Source of the DNA: Pseudaquidulcibacter sp964443435
Lineage (GTDB): Bacteria; Pseudomonadota; Alphaproteobacteria; Caulobacterales; Aquidulcibacteraceae
DNA length: 6,184 nt
Direction: 5' to 3'
Assembly (NCBI GenBank): GCA_964443435.1
Contig: CAYUCW010000085.1
Location: 1-6,184 of the forward strand
Shown: positions 1 to 5,651 of the stretch, piece by piece
How positions within the stretch are numbered: position 1 is the stretch's first letter
Layout of the letters: each line of letters opens with the position of its first letter
Position numbers and translations under genes: made by a program
The notes under the pieces: model-generated
The model's database searches: none
The model's input: only the letters and a program-made list of their open reading frames with translations
What the model was told of the DNA's origin: nothing

Positions 1-59
1 TACAAATAAACCTGAGTTTCATACTTGACCGCAGAGAAATAAAATCACAATCAAATTAT

Positions 60-1442
60 GTGAAACAAGATAGACCAAATAATTCAAGACCTCGTAATAA
101 CTCTTTTAATAAAGGGCGTGATAATTCGCGCGTTGCAAGAGGCGGCTATAGAGAGCGTCCATGCCCTGATGACGCACGTCACGCCGCCGCCAAGCTTGTG
201 TGGGAAGTTCTAGAAAACAAAACCACGCTTGATGAGGCCATGAATATTGAAGATAGCTATAATAAGCTTTTGGGTCGTGATAGAGGTTTTGCCGCTTATA
301 TTGCCAAATCAGTTTTTAGATATCTTGGGCCAATTGATAAATTAATTGCCGAGCAATTGAAATCACCACTTCCTGATACCGCATATTATGCGCGCGCCCT
401 TCTAAGGTGTGGTGTGGCGCAATATCTTGCAAACCTTGCACCAGTTCACGCAATTGTTGGACGTGCGGTGGATTTGGCAAAAGCCGATAAAGTTGCACAA
501 GGCATGTCAGGACTTATTAATGCGGTATTGCGTAAAATTGTAACCAATGAAGTCTTGCCAGAAATTAATCCTTTAAAGCTTTTGCCGAATGTCTGGATTA
601 ATCGCTATATTAATGCATATGGTACTGAAAAAGCTTCAAAAATCGCGGCATCAATTTTAAATATTCCGCCGATAGATTTTAGCATTGATCCAACAATCAC
701 CGAAGCGGGCATGAAATCAATTGCCGAAGAATATAATGCACAGATTATTTTTAAATCTTTGCGTTCCGAAGCTTTAATCGAAGGCTTTACGCAAACTGAT
801 GCTTGGCAAGATGGTAATATTTGGGTTCAAGATGTTGCGGCTTCACTTCCTGCCTTAATCCTAAAGCCAAAACAAGGTGACGAAGTCCTTGATATGTGCG
901 CCGCCCCAGGTGGTAAAACCATTCAATTATGCAAAATGGGCGCAAAAGTTACCGCGCTTGATAATAATGAAGAGCGTTTAAAAATAACTGCCGAAAACAT
1001 TGCGCGTACTAATACAAATGCCAAGCTTCTTCTTGGTGATGCGCGCCAAGTAAAAGGCGAATATGATGCAATATTGCTTGATGCGCCTTGTTCGGCATCG
1101 GGCACTATGCGCCGTAATCTTGAAAGCCCTTGGATTAAGACCCCTAATGATTTGCCAAAATTCATTAAAACCCAATCTGAATTAATGATTGCCGCAATTG
1201 GTGCCTTAAAAACAGGTGGTAAATTGGTTTATTCGGTTTGCTCTCTTGAACCTGAAGAAGCGGAGATTGCAATTGCAACGGCACTTGAAAATGGGCTTGT
1301 GATTGATAAAATTTCAGCCGATGAAGTAGGGCCTTTAGCCGATGCCATAGAAGACAGAGGCACAATGCGAATTTTGCCATATATGCTTTCTGAAATTGGC
1401 GGCATTGATGGCTTTTTTATTGCAAGATTTATTAAAAAATAA
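60..1442 (+). CDS. rsmB: 16S rRNA (cytosine-5)-methyltransferase, RsmB/Sun family
   Basis: Probable SAM-dependent enzyme that makes 5-methylcytosine in 16S rRNA (C967 in E. coli) during cytoplasmic ribosome assembly. Residues ~37-170 resemble the NusB-like RNA-binding domain, ending in the typical INAVLRKI helix. The C-terminal half is a Rossmann methyltransferase: SAM loop DMCAAPGGKT (D278-T287), acidic D301 in TALDNN, D327 in LLLGDA, motif IV DAPCSASG with C344, and motif VI SVCSLEPEE with C394, the expected nucleophile; it ends with the family's GFFIARF. At 460 residues it is slightly long because of a basic Arg/Asn/Gly-rich tail (residues 2-35). The start chosen is GTG at 60; an overlapping ATG at 58 runs straight into TGA. 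No good ribosome binding site precedes the GTG and the frame has no stop back to base 3, so the true start could lie left of the window. RsmB is favoured over RsmF or other NOL1/NOP2/Sun enzymes because of the NusB domain. Transcribed in the same direction as ald, with 78 bases between them. Confidence 0.93.
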   Translation: MKQDRPNNSRPRNNSFNKGRDNSRVARGGYRERPCPDDARHAAAKLVWEVLENKTTLDEAMNIEDSYNKLLGRDRGFAAYIAKSVFRYLGPIDKLIAEQLKSPLPDTAYYARALLRCGVAQYLANLAPVHAIVGRAVDLAKADKVAQGMSGLINAVLRKIVTNEVLPEINPLKLLPNVWINRYINAYGTEKASKIAASILNIPPIDFSIDPTITEAGMKSIAEEYNAQIIFKSLRSEALIEGFTQTDAWQDGNIWVQDVAASLPALILKPKQGDEVLDMCAAPGGKTIQLCKMGAKVTALDNNEERLKITAENIARTNTNAKLLLGDARQVKGEYDAILLDAPCSASGTMRRNLESPWIKTPNDLPKFIKTQSELMIAAIGALKTGGKLVYSVCSLEPEEAEIAIATALENGLVIDKISADEVGPLADAIEDRGTMRILPYMLSEIGGIDGFFIARFIKK

Positions 1443-1465
1443 ACATATAAGCCTATACTCCTGAA

Positions 1466-1493
1466 TTGACAAATAAGAATCCTAACCTATCTT
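1466..1493 (+). promoter_or_regulatory. Probable sigma-70 promoter of ald
   Basis: A perfect TTGACA -35 box (1466-1471) is followed after 16 bases by TATCTT (1488-1493), which matches the TATAAT consensus at four of six positions. Transcription would start near 1500, giving a leader of about 20 bases before the ald ATG. No rsmB terminator is seen between the genes, so ald could also receive read-through from rsmB. The boxes are seen directly; promoter function is inferred. Confidence 0.6.
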
Positions 1494-1499
1494 ATTTGT
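1469..1499. repeat. 10-bp inverted repeat over the ald promoter, candidate operator
   Basis: ACAAATAAGA (1469-1478) and TCTTATTTGT (1490-1499) are perfect inverted copies separated by 11 bases. The left arm overlaps the end of the -35 box and the right arm overlaps the -10 box. No T-run follows and the arms are AT-rich, so a terminator is unlikely. The position fits a dimeric regulator binding site. Alanine dehydrogenase genes are often controlled by Lrp/AsnC-family regulators, but no regulator gene is visible here to link to it. Confidence 0.5.
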
Positions 1500-1510
1500 T
1501 ATAACAAATC

Positions 1511-1514
1511 GGAG
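1511..1514 (+). promoter_or_regulatory. Ribosome binding site of ald
   Basis: GGAG lies six bases before the ATG at 1521, a standard Shine-Dalgarno spacing. It supports this start, as does the exact family-typical N-terminus MKIGIPKEIK. Confidence 0.8.
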
Positions 1515-1520
1515 TTTCAA

Positions 1521-2699
1521 ATGAAAATCGGTATCCCTAAAGAAATTAAACCGCAAGAAAACCGCGTTGGTGCTACTCCCGGCACTGTGTCACAATTAAT
1601 TGCCGCTGGTCATGAAGTATTTATTGAACATAATGCAGGGCTTGGGATAGGCGAAAAAGACGAAGTCTATGAAAAGGCAGGCGCGAAAATACTTAAAACT
1701 GCCGATGAAGTTTTTGAAGCCGCCGATATGATTGTAAAAGTAAAAGAGCCACAACCGATTGAAATCGCGCGCCTTAAACCGCATCATATTTTATTTACTT
1801 ATTTGCATCTTGCGCCAGATCCCGAACAAGCAAAAGCTTTAATGGCGTCGGGATGTACCGCGATTGCTTATGAAACCGTAGTTGGCAAAGAAGGTGGGCT
1901 TCCGCTTCTTGCACCCATGAGTGAAGTAGCAGGGCGCATGGCAACCCAAGTTGGTGCGCATTGCCTTCTTAAACCACAAGGCGGCATGGGAAAACTTATG
2001 GGCGGTGTCCCTGGGGTTGCGCCTGCAAAAGTCGTGATTTTAGGGGCAGGGGTCGCGGGGACAAATGCCGCCGAAATCGCCCATGGTATGCGTGCCGATG
2101 TTGTAGTATTCGATAGATATAAGCCATCACTTGTTAAAATAGATCAATTATTTTCGGGCATGGTGACAACTTTAATGTCCACACCTCATGCAATTGAAGA
2201 AGCGGTTTATGAAGCCGATTTAGTGATTGGCGCGGCACTAGTTCCGGGGGCAAATGCACCAAAGCTTATCACTAAAGATATGCTTTCAAAAATGAAAACA
2301 GGTGCAGTATTGGTTGATATTTCAATCGATCAAGGCGGTTGTTTTGAAACTTCAAAGCCAACAACGCATCTTGAACCAACCTATGTAATTGATGGCATAG
2401 TTCATTATTGCGTAGCAAATATGCCAGGGGCCGCGCCATTAACTTCAACTTATGCGCTTAATGCCGTGACCGCGCCATATATGCTTGCGCTTGCTAATAA
2501 AGGCGTCGAAAAAGCCTTTGCGGATGATGCGGGTTTTGCGCTTGGGCTTAATGTGCAAGAAGGGAANNNNNNNNNNNNNNNNNNNNNNNNNNNNNNNNNN
2601 NNNNNNNNNNNNNNNNNNNNNNNNNNNNNNNNNNNNNNNNNNNNNNNNNNNNNNNNNNNNNNNNNNATATGCTTAGCTAAAATTAAAAATACTAATTAA
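1521..2699 (+). CDS. ald: Alanine dehydrogenase, C-terminus interrupted by an assembly gap
   Basis: NAD-dependent L-alanine dehydrogenase: reversible oxidative deamination of L-alanine to pyruvate and ammonium in the cytoplasm, linking amino-acid nitrogen to central carbon metabolism. The 348 complete codons before the gap keep the residue numbering of the Mycobacterium tuberculosis enzyme as I recall it: substrate-binding R15 and K75, catalytic H96, the NAD-binding loop GAGVAG (G175, G177, G180), D198 at the end of the second Rossmann strand, and D270 in DISIDQGGCFE. This fits Ald better than the related transhydrogenase alpha subunit, which lacks the IDQGGCFE/YCVANMPGA signature. The last visible residues, LNVQEG, correspond to about 23 residues before the usual end. 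The listed end (TAA at 2697-2699) is the stop reached if the 100 N are read literally, giving 392 residues, longer than the usual ~371. TAG at 2674-2676 or TAA at 2678-2680 are equally possible if the real gap differs. Only 1521-2566 is certain. Confidence 0.93.
   Translation: MKIGIPKEIKPQENRVGATPGTVSQLIAAGHEVFIEHNAGLGIGEKDEVYEKAGAKILKTADEVFEAADMIVKVKEPQPIEIARLKPHHILFTYLHLAPDPEQAKALMASGCTAIAYETVVGKEGGLPLLAPMSEVAGRMATQVGAHCLLKPQGGMGKLMGGVPGVAPAKVVILGAGVAGTNAAEIAHGMRADVVVFDRYKPSLVKIDQLFSGMVTTLMSTPHAIEEAVYEADLVIGAALVPGANAPKLITKDMLSKMKTGAVLVDISIDQGGCFETSKPTTHLEPTYVIDGIVHYCVANMPGAAPLTSTYALNAVTAPYMLALANKGVEKAFADDAGFALGLNVQEGXXXXXXXXXXXXXXXXXXXXXXXXXXXXXXXXXXICLAKIKNTN
2567..2666. other. Assembly gap (100 N)
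   Basis: Exactly 100 unknown bases, the customary placeholder for a gap of unknown length. It hides the C-terminus of ald. By comparison with the family length, the true missing sequence may be nearer 55-65 bases if nothing else is lost here. Confidence 0.98.
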
Positions 2700-2732
2700 G
2701 CAAATTTTGATTTTTAAATAAGTTTCTTACAT

Positions 2733-2768
2733 AAAAAAAAGGGCGCAATGAATGCGCCCTTAATTTTT
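2733..2768. terminator. Bidirectional intrinsic terminator between ald and ctaE
   Basis: A perfect 9-bp stem (2739-2747 with 2753-2761, AAGGGCGCA / TGCGCCCTT) with a 5-base loop. On the minus strand it is followed by eight T, a strong terminator for the oxidase genes starting 15 bases or so after the ctaE stop. On the plus strand it is followed by AATTTTT, a fair terminator for ald. The two transcription units converge on it. Confidence 0.9.
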
Positions 2769-2782
2769 AAATGTTTGGAAAA

Positions 2783-3823
2783 TTATCCAAAAGTCACATA
2801 AATAAATGCGAATAAGAATAACCAAACCACATCAACAAAGTGCCAATACCAAGCCGCCGCTTCGAAACCAAAATGTTTCTCTGGTGTGAAGTGACCACGT
2901 AATAAACGTATCAAGCAAACCGCAAGGAAGATTGTTCCAATAAGAACGTGTGCACCATGGAAGCCAGTAGCCATAAAGAATGCAGAACCATAAAGTCCAT
3001 TAGTCTCGCCACCAAAACCAAAATATTTCTCATGAAGAATATGTGCATATTCCTCAACCTGAATCAAGGTAAAGATTGCGCCAAGTGCAATAGTTAAAGC
3101 AAGGCCAATTGCCGTTGATTTTCTATTACCTTCTTGAAGTGCATGGTGCGCCCAAGTAACCGTAGTTCCTGATAATAAAAGAATAAAAGTATTCATTAAT
3201 GGTAAGTGCCAAGCATCAACACTTTCAATGCCTTCAGGTGGCCATGCCGCCCAAGCCGAAGCAACTTCAGGAATTGTAGAAAGTGTTCTTGCATCATGCC
3301 AAATCGCAGCTTCAAAGAAGATCCAGAACCAAGCAACAAAGAACATTACTTCAGAAAGAATGAAAAGAATAATGCCATATCTTAGGCCGATTTGTACAAC
3401 CGGAGTATGATCGCCAGCAAGACTTTCTTTTACAACATCACGCCACCAGCCATAAGCAACTGAAAATACTGATGCAAAGCCCAATAATAAAACAAGTGCA
3501 TGACCTTTGCCTAATAACCAAAACCATGTTGAAGATGTTTTGAAATTTGCAATAGTTTCCGCTTGCTGAGCCGCTGATAATTTCAAGAATTCTGCACTAG
3601 ATTTAAGTGCAGCTAAAACTGAACTATTACCAGACGCTAAAACTGTTTTTGCGGCATCTTCATTTGCAAAATATGATTTAATAACATCCAACGGATTATC
3701 TATTAGTCCTTTTGTAAGTACCACAAAGCCAAGTGCCAATATGAACAATGATAATGATGTTAATAATGGCCATGGGCTTGGGTTAACCAAGTGATAGTCA
3801 TGCTTTACTTCTGCATGTGACAT
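2783..3823 (-). CDS. ctaE: Cytochrome c oxidase subunit III, with extended periplasmic loop
   Basis: Core subunit III of the aa3-type oxidase in the inner membrane; it carries no redox centre but stabilises subunit I and supports proton uptake. The N-terminal HDYHLVNPSPWPLLTS, the GWWRDVVKES after the second helix, and SEVMFFVAWFWIFFEAAI are diagnostic; E158 matches the conserved carboxylate (bovine Glu90). Further signatures are LLSGTTVTWAHHAL, GFHGAHVLIGTIFL and the closing AAAWYWHFVDVVWLFLFAFIYV. Seven helices are expected: helix I ~22-39, helix II ~101-124, then five more. At 346 residues it is longer than the usual ~265-300, and nearly all the excess lies between helices I and II (residues ~40-98), a polar Ala/Ser-rich stretch that should face the periplasm. 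The ATG at 3823 has GGGGGT six bases upstream and gives the usual N-terminus. It is last in the cluster, 73 bases after ctaG, and is closed by a strong terminator; the DUF983 and surF1 genes that often follow in Alphaproteobacteria are absent here. Confidence 0.96.
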   Translation of the reverse strand: MSHAEVKHDYHLVNPSPWPLLTSLSLFILALGFVVLTKGLIDNPLDVIKSYFANEDAAKTVLASGNSSVLAALKSSAEFLKLSAAQQAETIANFKTSSTWFWLLGKGHALVLLLGFASVFSVAYGWWRDVVKESLAGDHTPVVQIGLRYGIILFILSEVMFFVAWFWIFFEAAIWHDARTLSTIPEVASAWAAWPPEGIESVDAWHLPLMNTFILLLSGTTVTWAHHALQEGNRKSTAIGLALTIALGAIFTLIQVEEYAHILHEKYFGFGGETNGLYGSAFFMATGFHGAHVLIGTIFLAVCLIRLLRGHFTPEKHFGFEAAAWYWHFVDVVWLFLFAFIYVTFG

Positions 3824-3846
3824 ATTTTACCCCCGTCTATCCTCTT

Positions 3847-3859
3847 GCGGAAAATCCGC
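3847..3859 (-). other. Small hairpin in the ctaE leader
   Basis: GCGGA / TCCGC pairs perfectly around a 3-base loop (five GC-rich base pairs) about 15 bases upstream of the ctaE ribosome binding site. It has no T-run on its 3' side on the minus strand, so it is not a terminator. It might protect a processed ctaE mRNA end or tune translation, but it may also be chance. Confidence 0.35.
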
Positions 3860-3863
3860 CTTT

Positions 3864-3884
3864 AAAAAAAGATGCGAACATCTA
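3864..3884 (-). terminator. Weak intrinsic terminator or attenuator between ctaG and ctaE
   Basis: On the minus strand AGATG-TTCG-CATCT forms a 5-bp stem with a UUCG loop, followed directly by a seven-T tract whose first T is in the stem. It lies about 12 bases after the ctaG stop. The stem is short, so partial termination is more likely than a full stop, unless ctaE has its own promoter, which I could not identify in the 73-base spacer. Confidence 0.45.
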
Positions 3885-3896
3885 AACTATTTTGGC

Positions 3897-4463
3897 TTAC
3901 GCCCCTTTTGGGCGTGAAGTGCCCGAAACTTGTTGATTTTTAAACTTTTTCGACTCAAAGAATGTATAAGATAATGTAATATCTTTAACATCTTTTGTTA
4001 ATTCATCATTTGCAATTTCAGGATCTACATAGAAAATTACAGGCAATTGTAAAGATTCGCCCGGTTTTAATGTCTGATCTGCAAAGCAAAAGCATTGTAG
4101 TTTACTAAAATATTTTGCCGCCTTAAATGGCGCGACATTATAATTTGCGATCGCGACGATTGTCTTATCGCTATTATTAGTTATTTTATAGAATTCTAAT
4201 GTATTTGCCCCAAGCTTAACCTTATTCATAGTTTTTTCAGGCTCAAAACTTACTGGAAGTTCTGGTGAAACATTTGCGTCAAAGCTTATTCTTATTTCGT
4301 CTTTCGTGATTTTAGAAGCAGATTTAGTTGCAGCTTTTATTGTTCCGCCATAGCCAGTTTGCTCGCAAAACATTTTATATAAAGGCACACCCGCAAAAGC
4401 CATCCCAAATGCAAATAAAGGAACCGCCGCCGCGATAAGACCGATTTTCTTATTTTTATCCAT
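3897..4463 (-). CDS. ctaG: Cytochrome c oxidase assembly protein CtaG/Cox11 (CuB copper chaperone)
   Basis: Membrane-anchored chaperone that delivers Cu(I) to the CuB site of subunit I. Residues ~7-26 form a single N-terminal membrane anchor (IGLIAAAVPLFAFGMAFAGV); the remainder is the periplasmic Cox11 beta-sandwich. The copper motif KLQCFCF is intact (C124, C126), as is the third conserved cysteine C33 in YKMFCEQTGYGG, and LPVIFYVDPEI is the typical following strand. The 188 residues match the family's length. The ATG overlaps the end of the coxF-like gene by eight bases (ATGGATAA), and no strong ribosome binding site precedes it, so translation probably depends on ribosomes ending the upstream gene. 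This is the Cox11 type, not the unrelated multi-helix CtaG of Bacillus caa3 oxidase. Confidence 0.96.
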   Translation of the reverse strand: MDKNKKIGLIAAAVPLFAFGMAFAGVPLYKMFCEQTGYGGTIKAATKSASKITKDEIRISFDANVSPELPVSFEPEKTMNKVKLGANTLEFYKITNNSDKTIVAIANYNVAPFKAAKYFSKLQCFCFADQTLKPGESLQLPVIFYVDPEIANDELTKDVKDITLSYTFFESKKFKNQQVSGTSRPKGA

Positions 4464-4593
4464 TTGGGTTTATCCCATAAATCGACATTTTAACCATAGT
4501 AGTGATAAAAACAATTACCATAAAAGCAACAATACCAAAGGCAATTGCATTATTACGTTTCTTTTTATTTATATCTAACTGGTTATCTTGCAT
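4456..4593 (-). CDS. coxF: CoxF-like small membrane protein of the oxidase operon
   Basis: A 45-codon gene, short enough to be missed by length cutoffs. It encodes a polar basic N-terminus (residues 1-15, with KKKRNN), one hydrophobic helix (residues ~16-33, AIAFGIVAFMVIVFITTM) and a short tail VKMSIYGINPNG. This follows the pattern I recall for small proteins between ctaB and ctaG in Alphaproteobacteria (coxF in Bradyrhizobium): a K/R-R-N stretch, one helix, then a T-x-V-K motif. The start is well supported: GGAG at 4600-4603 lies six bases before the ATG, which begins one base after the ctaB stop. Its end overlaps the ctaG start by eight bases. The basic flank puts the N-terminus in the cytoplasm by the positive-inside rule. 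A role in oxidase assembly is inferred from context only; no catalytic or metal-binding residues are visible and it has no cysteine or histidine. Confidence 0.85.
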   Translation of the reverse strand: MQDNQLDINKKKRNNAIAFGIVAFMVIVFITTMVKMSIYGINPNG

Positions 4594-4594
4594 T

Positions 4595-5587
4595 TTATGC
4601 TCCGAATCCAACTGGAATTAATAAATTGAATGCATTTTCAATTAATAATGCCACAAAAAGGCTTGTTAAATAAATAAGCGAGAAAGCAAATAAATTACTT
4701 GCCGATTTATTAATTGATGCGCCATCCTTATATAGTGAACGTCCATCAAGGCGACCATCTGTATCACCTGCGGTAGATCTATATACTTTAAAAGCTAGTA
4801 TTAAGAATATTGCGCCAAGTATAGAAGAAGTCACCAAATATATAAGTCCGCCAAGTCCTGTAAAGCTTGGAACAATAGCGATTGGAACAAGGATAATTGA
4901 ATATATAAGAATAAGTAACCTTGTATGCTTTGCGCCTTTGGCAACCGGCATCATCGGCACATTTGCACTTGCATAGTCGCCCGCTTTATAAAGCGCCAAT
5001 GCCCAAGAGTGCGGTGGTGTCCAAAGGAAGATAATCAATAATGGTAATACTGAATTAAATGTAAGTGGTCCGCCCGCCGCTATCCAACCAATGAATGGTG
5101 GTAATGCACCCGCAAGTCCGCCAATAACAATATTTTGCGGCGTAGAGCGCTTAAGCCACATTGAATAAACAACAGCATAAAAGAAAATAGTAAATGCAAG
5201 TAAAGCCGCCGCAACATAATCCGCTGCAACTGAAAGCAAAGCAATAGATATAGCCGAGCATATCATGCCCATAAATAATGCTTCGTCTTTGTGTACTTTA
5301 CCCGCAGGAATAGGGCGCATACGAGTGCGCTTCATAAGGCCGTCAATATCGGCATCATACCACATATTAAGTGCGCCCGATGCACCCGCACCAAGGGCAA
5401 TCGCAAAAATTGAAATAGCGGCCAGCAAAAAGTTTTTTTCGACTGGCGCAGATACATAACCAACAAGTGCGGTAAATACCACCAAAGACATAACTCTTGG
5501 CTTTAATAATTGAAAATAATCATTAGGTAGCGCGCCTTCATAGCTCGCTTTATTTTCATTATTAATTTGACTTGTTTGTGTATTCAT
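4595..5587 (-). CDS. ctaB: Protoheme IX farnesyltransferase (heme O synthase)
   Basis: Integral membrane prenyltransferase of the UbiA superfamily that adds farnesyl diphosphate to protoheme IX, giving heme O, the precursor of heme A for the oxidase. The first Asp-rich motif NMWYDADIDGLMKRT (N74, D78, D82) and MRPIPAGKV bind the diphosphate through magnesium; the second conserved loop is WTPPHSWALAL (W189-L199) followed by D204-YASANVPMMPV. The N-terminus LLKPRVMSLVVFTALVGY (from ~27) is typical, and about nine hydrophobic segments follow. The 330 residues are normal to slightly long, with a polar tail of ~20 residues before the conserved part. The ATG at 5587 lacks an obvious Shine-Dalgarno sequence; no better in-frame start leaves the conserved KPRVMS intact. 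It lies 64 bases after ctaD with a terminator-like hairpin between, and one base before coxF. Confidence 0.96.
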   Translation of the reverse strand: MNTQTSQINNENKASYEGALPNDYFQLLKPRVMSLVVFTALVGYVSAPVEKNFLLAAISIFAIALGAGASGALNMWYDADIDGLMKRTRMRPIPAGKVHKDEALFMGMICSAISIALLSVAADYVAAALLAFTIFFYAVVYSMWLKRSTPQNIVIGGLAGALPPFIGWIAAGGPLTFNSVLPLLIIFLWTPPHSWALALYKAGDYASANVPMMPVAKGAKHTRLLILIYSIILVPIAIVPSFTGLGGLIYLVTSSILGAIFLILAFKVYRSTAGDTDGRLDGRSLYKDGASINKSASNLFAFSLIYLTSLFVALLIENAFNLLIPVGFGA

Positions 5588-5616
5588 TTTTTGGATTTAA
5601 TATCTTTAAAAAATAT

Positions 5617-5646
5617 GGAAAAATTGCCCCCAATTAAGGGGGCAAT
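5617..5646 (-). terminator. Intrinsic terminator or attenuator between ctaD and ctaB
   Basis: ATTGCCCCC (5623-5631) pairs perfectly with GGGGGCAAT (5638-5646), a 9-bp stem with a 6-base loop. Read on the minus strand it begins five bases after the ctaD stop and ends in TTTTT, the layout of a factor-independent terminator. On the plus strand no T-run follows. It would limit transcription of the assembly genes relative to the ctaD structural gene. I found no convincing promoter in the ~35 bases between it and ctaB. Confidence 0.7.
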
Positions 5647-5651
5647 AAATC

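Noticed and set aside
25..45. TTGACC and TAAAAT as a promoter for rsmB
   Set aside because: The spacing between the boxes is only 9 bases, and the hexamer at the right distance from TTGACC is a poor -10 box.
923..1165. Minus-strand open frames within rsmB (also 316-498, 978-1175, 1165-1380)
   Set aside because: They lie opposite a well-conserved enzyme, have no family-like features and no ribosome binding sites; they are shadows of the rsmB frame.
3228..3410. Plus-strand open frame inside ctaE, and a similar one at 5265-5459 inside ctaB
   Set aside because: Antisense shadows of strongly conserved membrane protein genes.
3592..3645. A Rickettsia-type palindromic element inserted in frame in ctaE
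   Set aside because: The inverted repeat is only 7 bp and no second copy is visible in the window, so this cannot be supported; the idea is kept only as a possibility under the CtaE loop finding.
3899..3915. ACGCCC / GGGCGT hairpin at the end of ctaG as a terminator
   Set aside because: It lies within the last codons of ctaG and has no T-run after it on the minus strand; likely chance.
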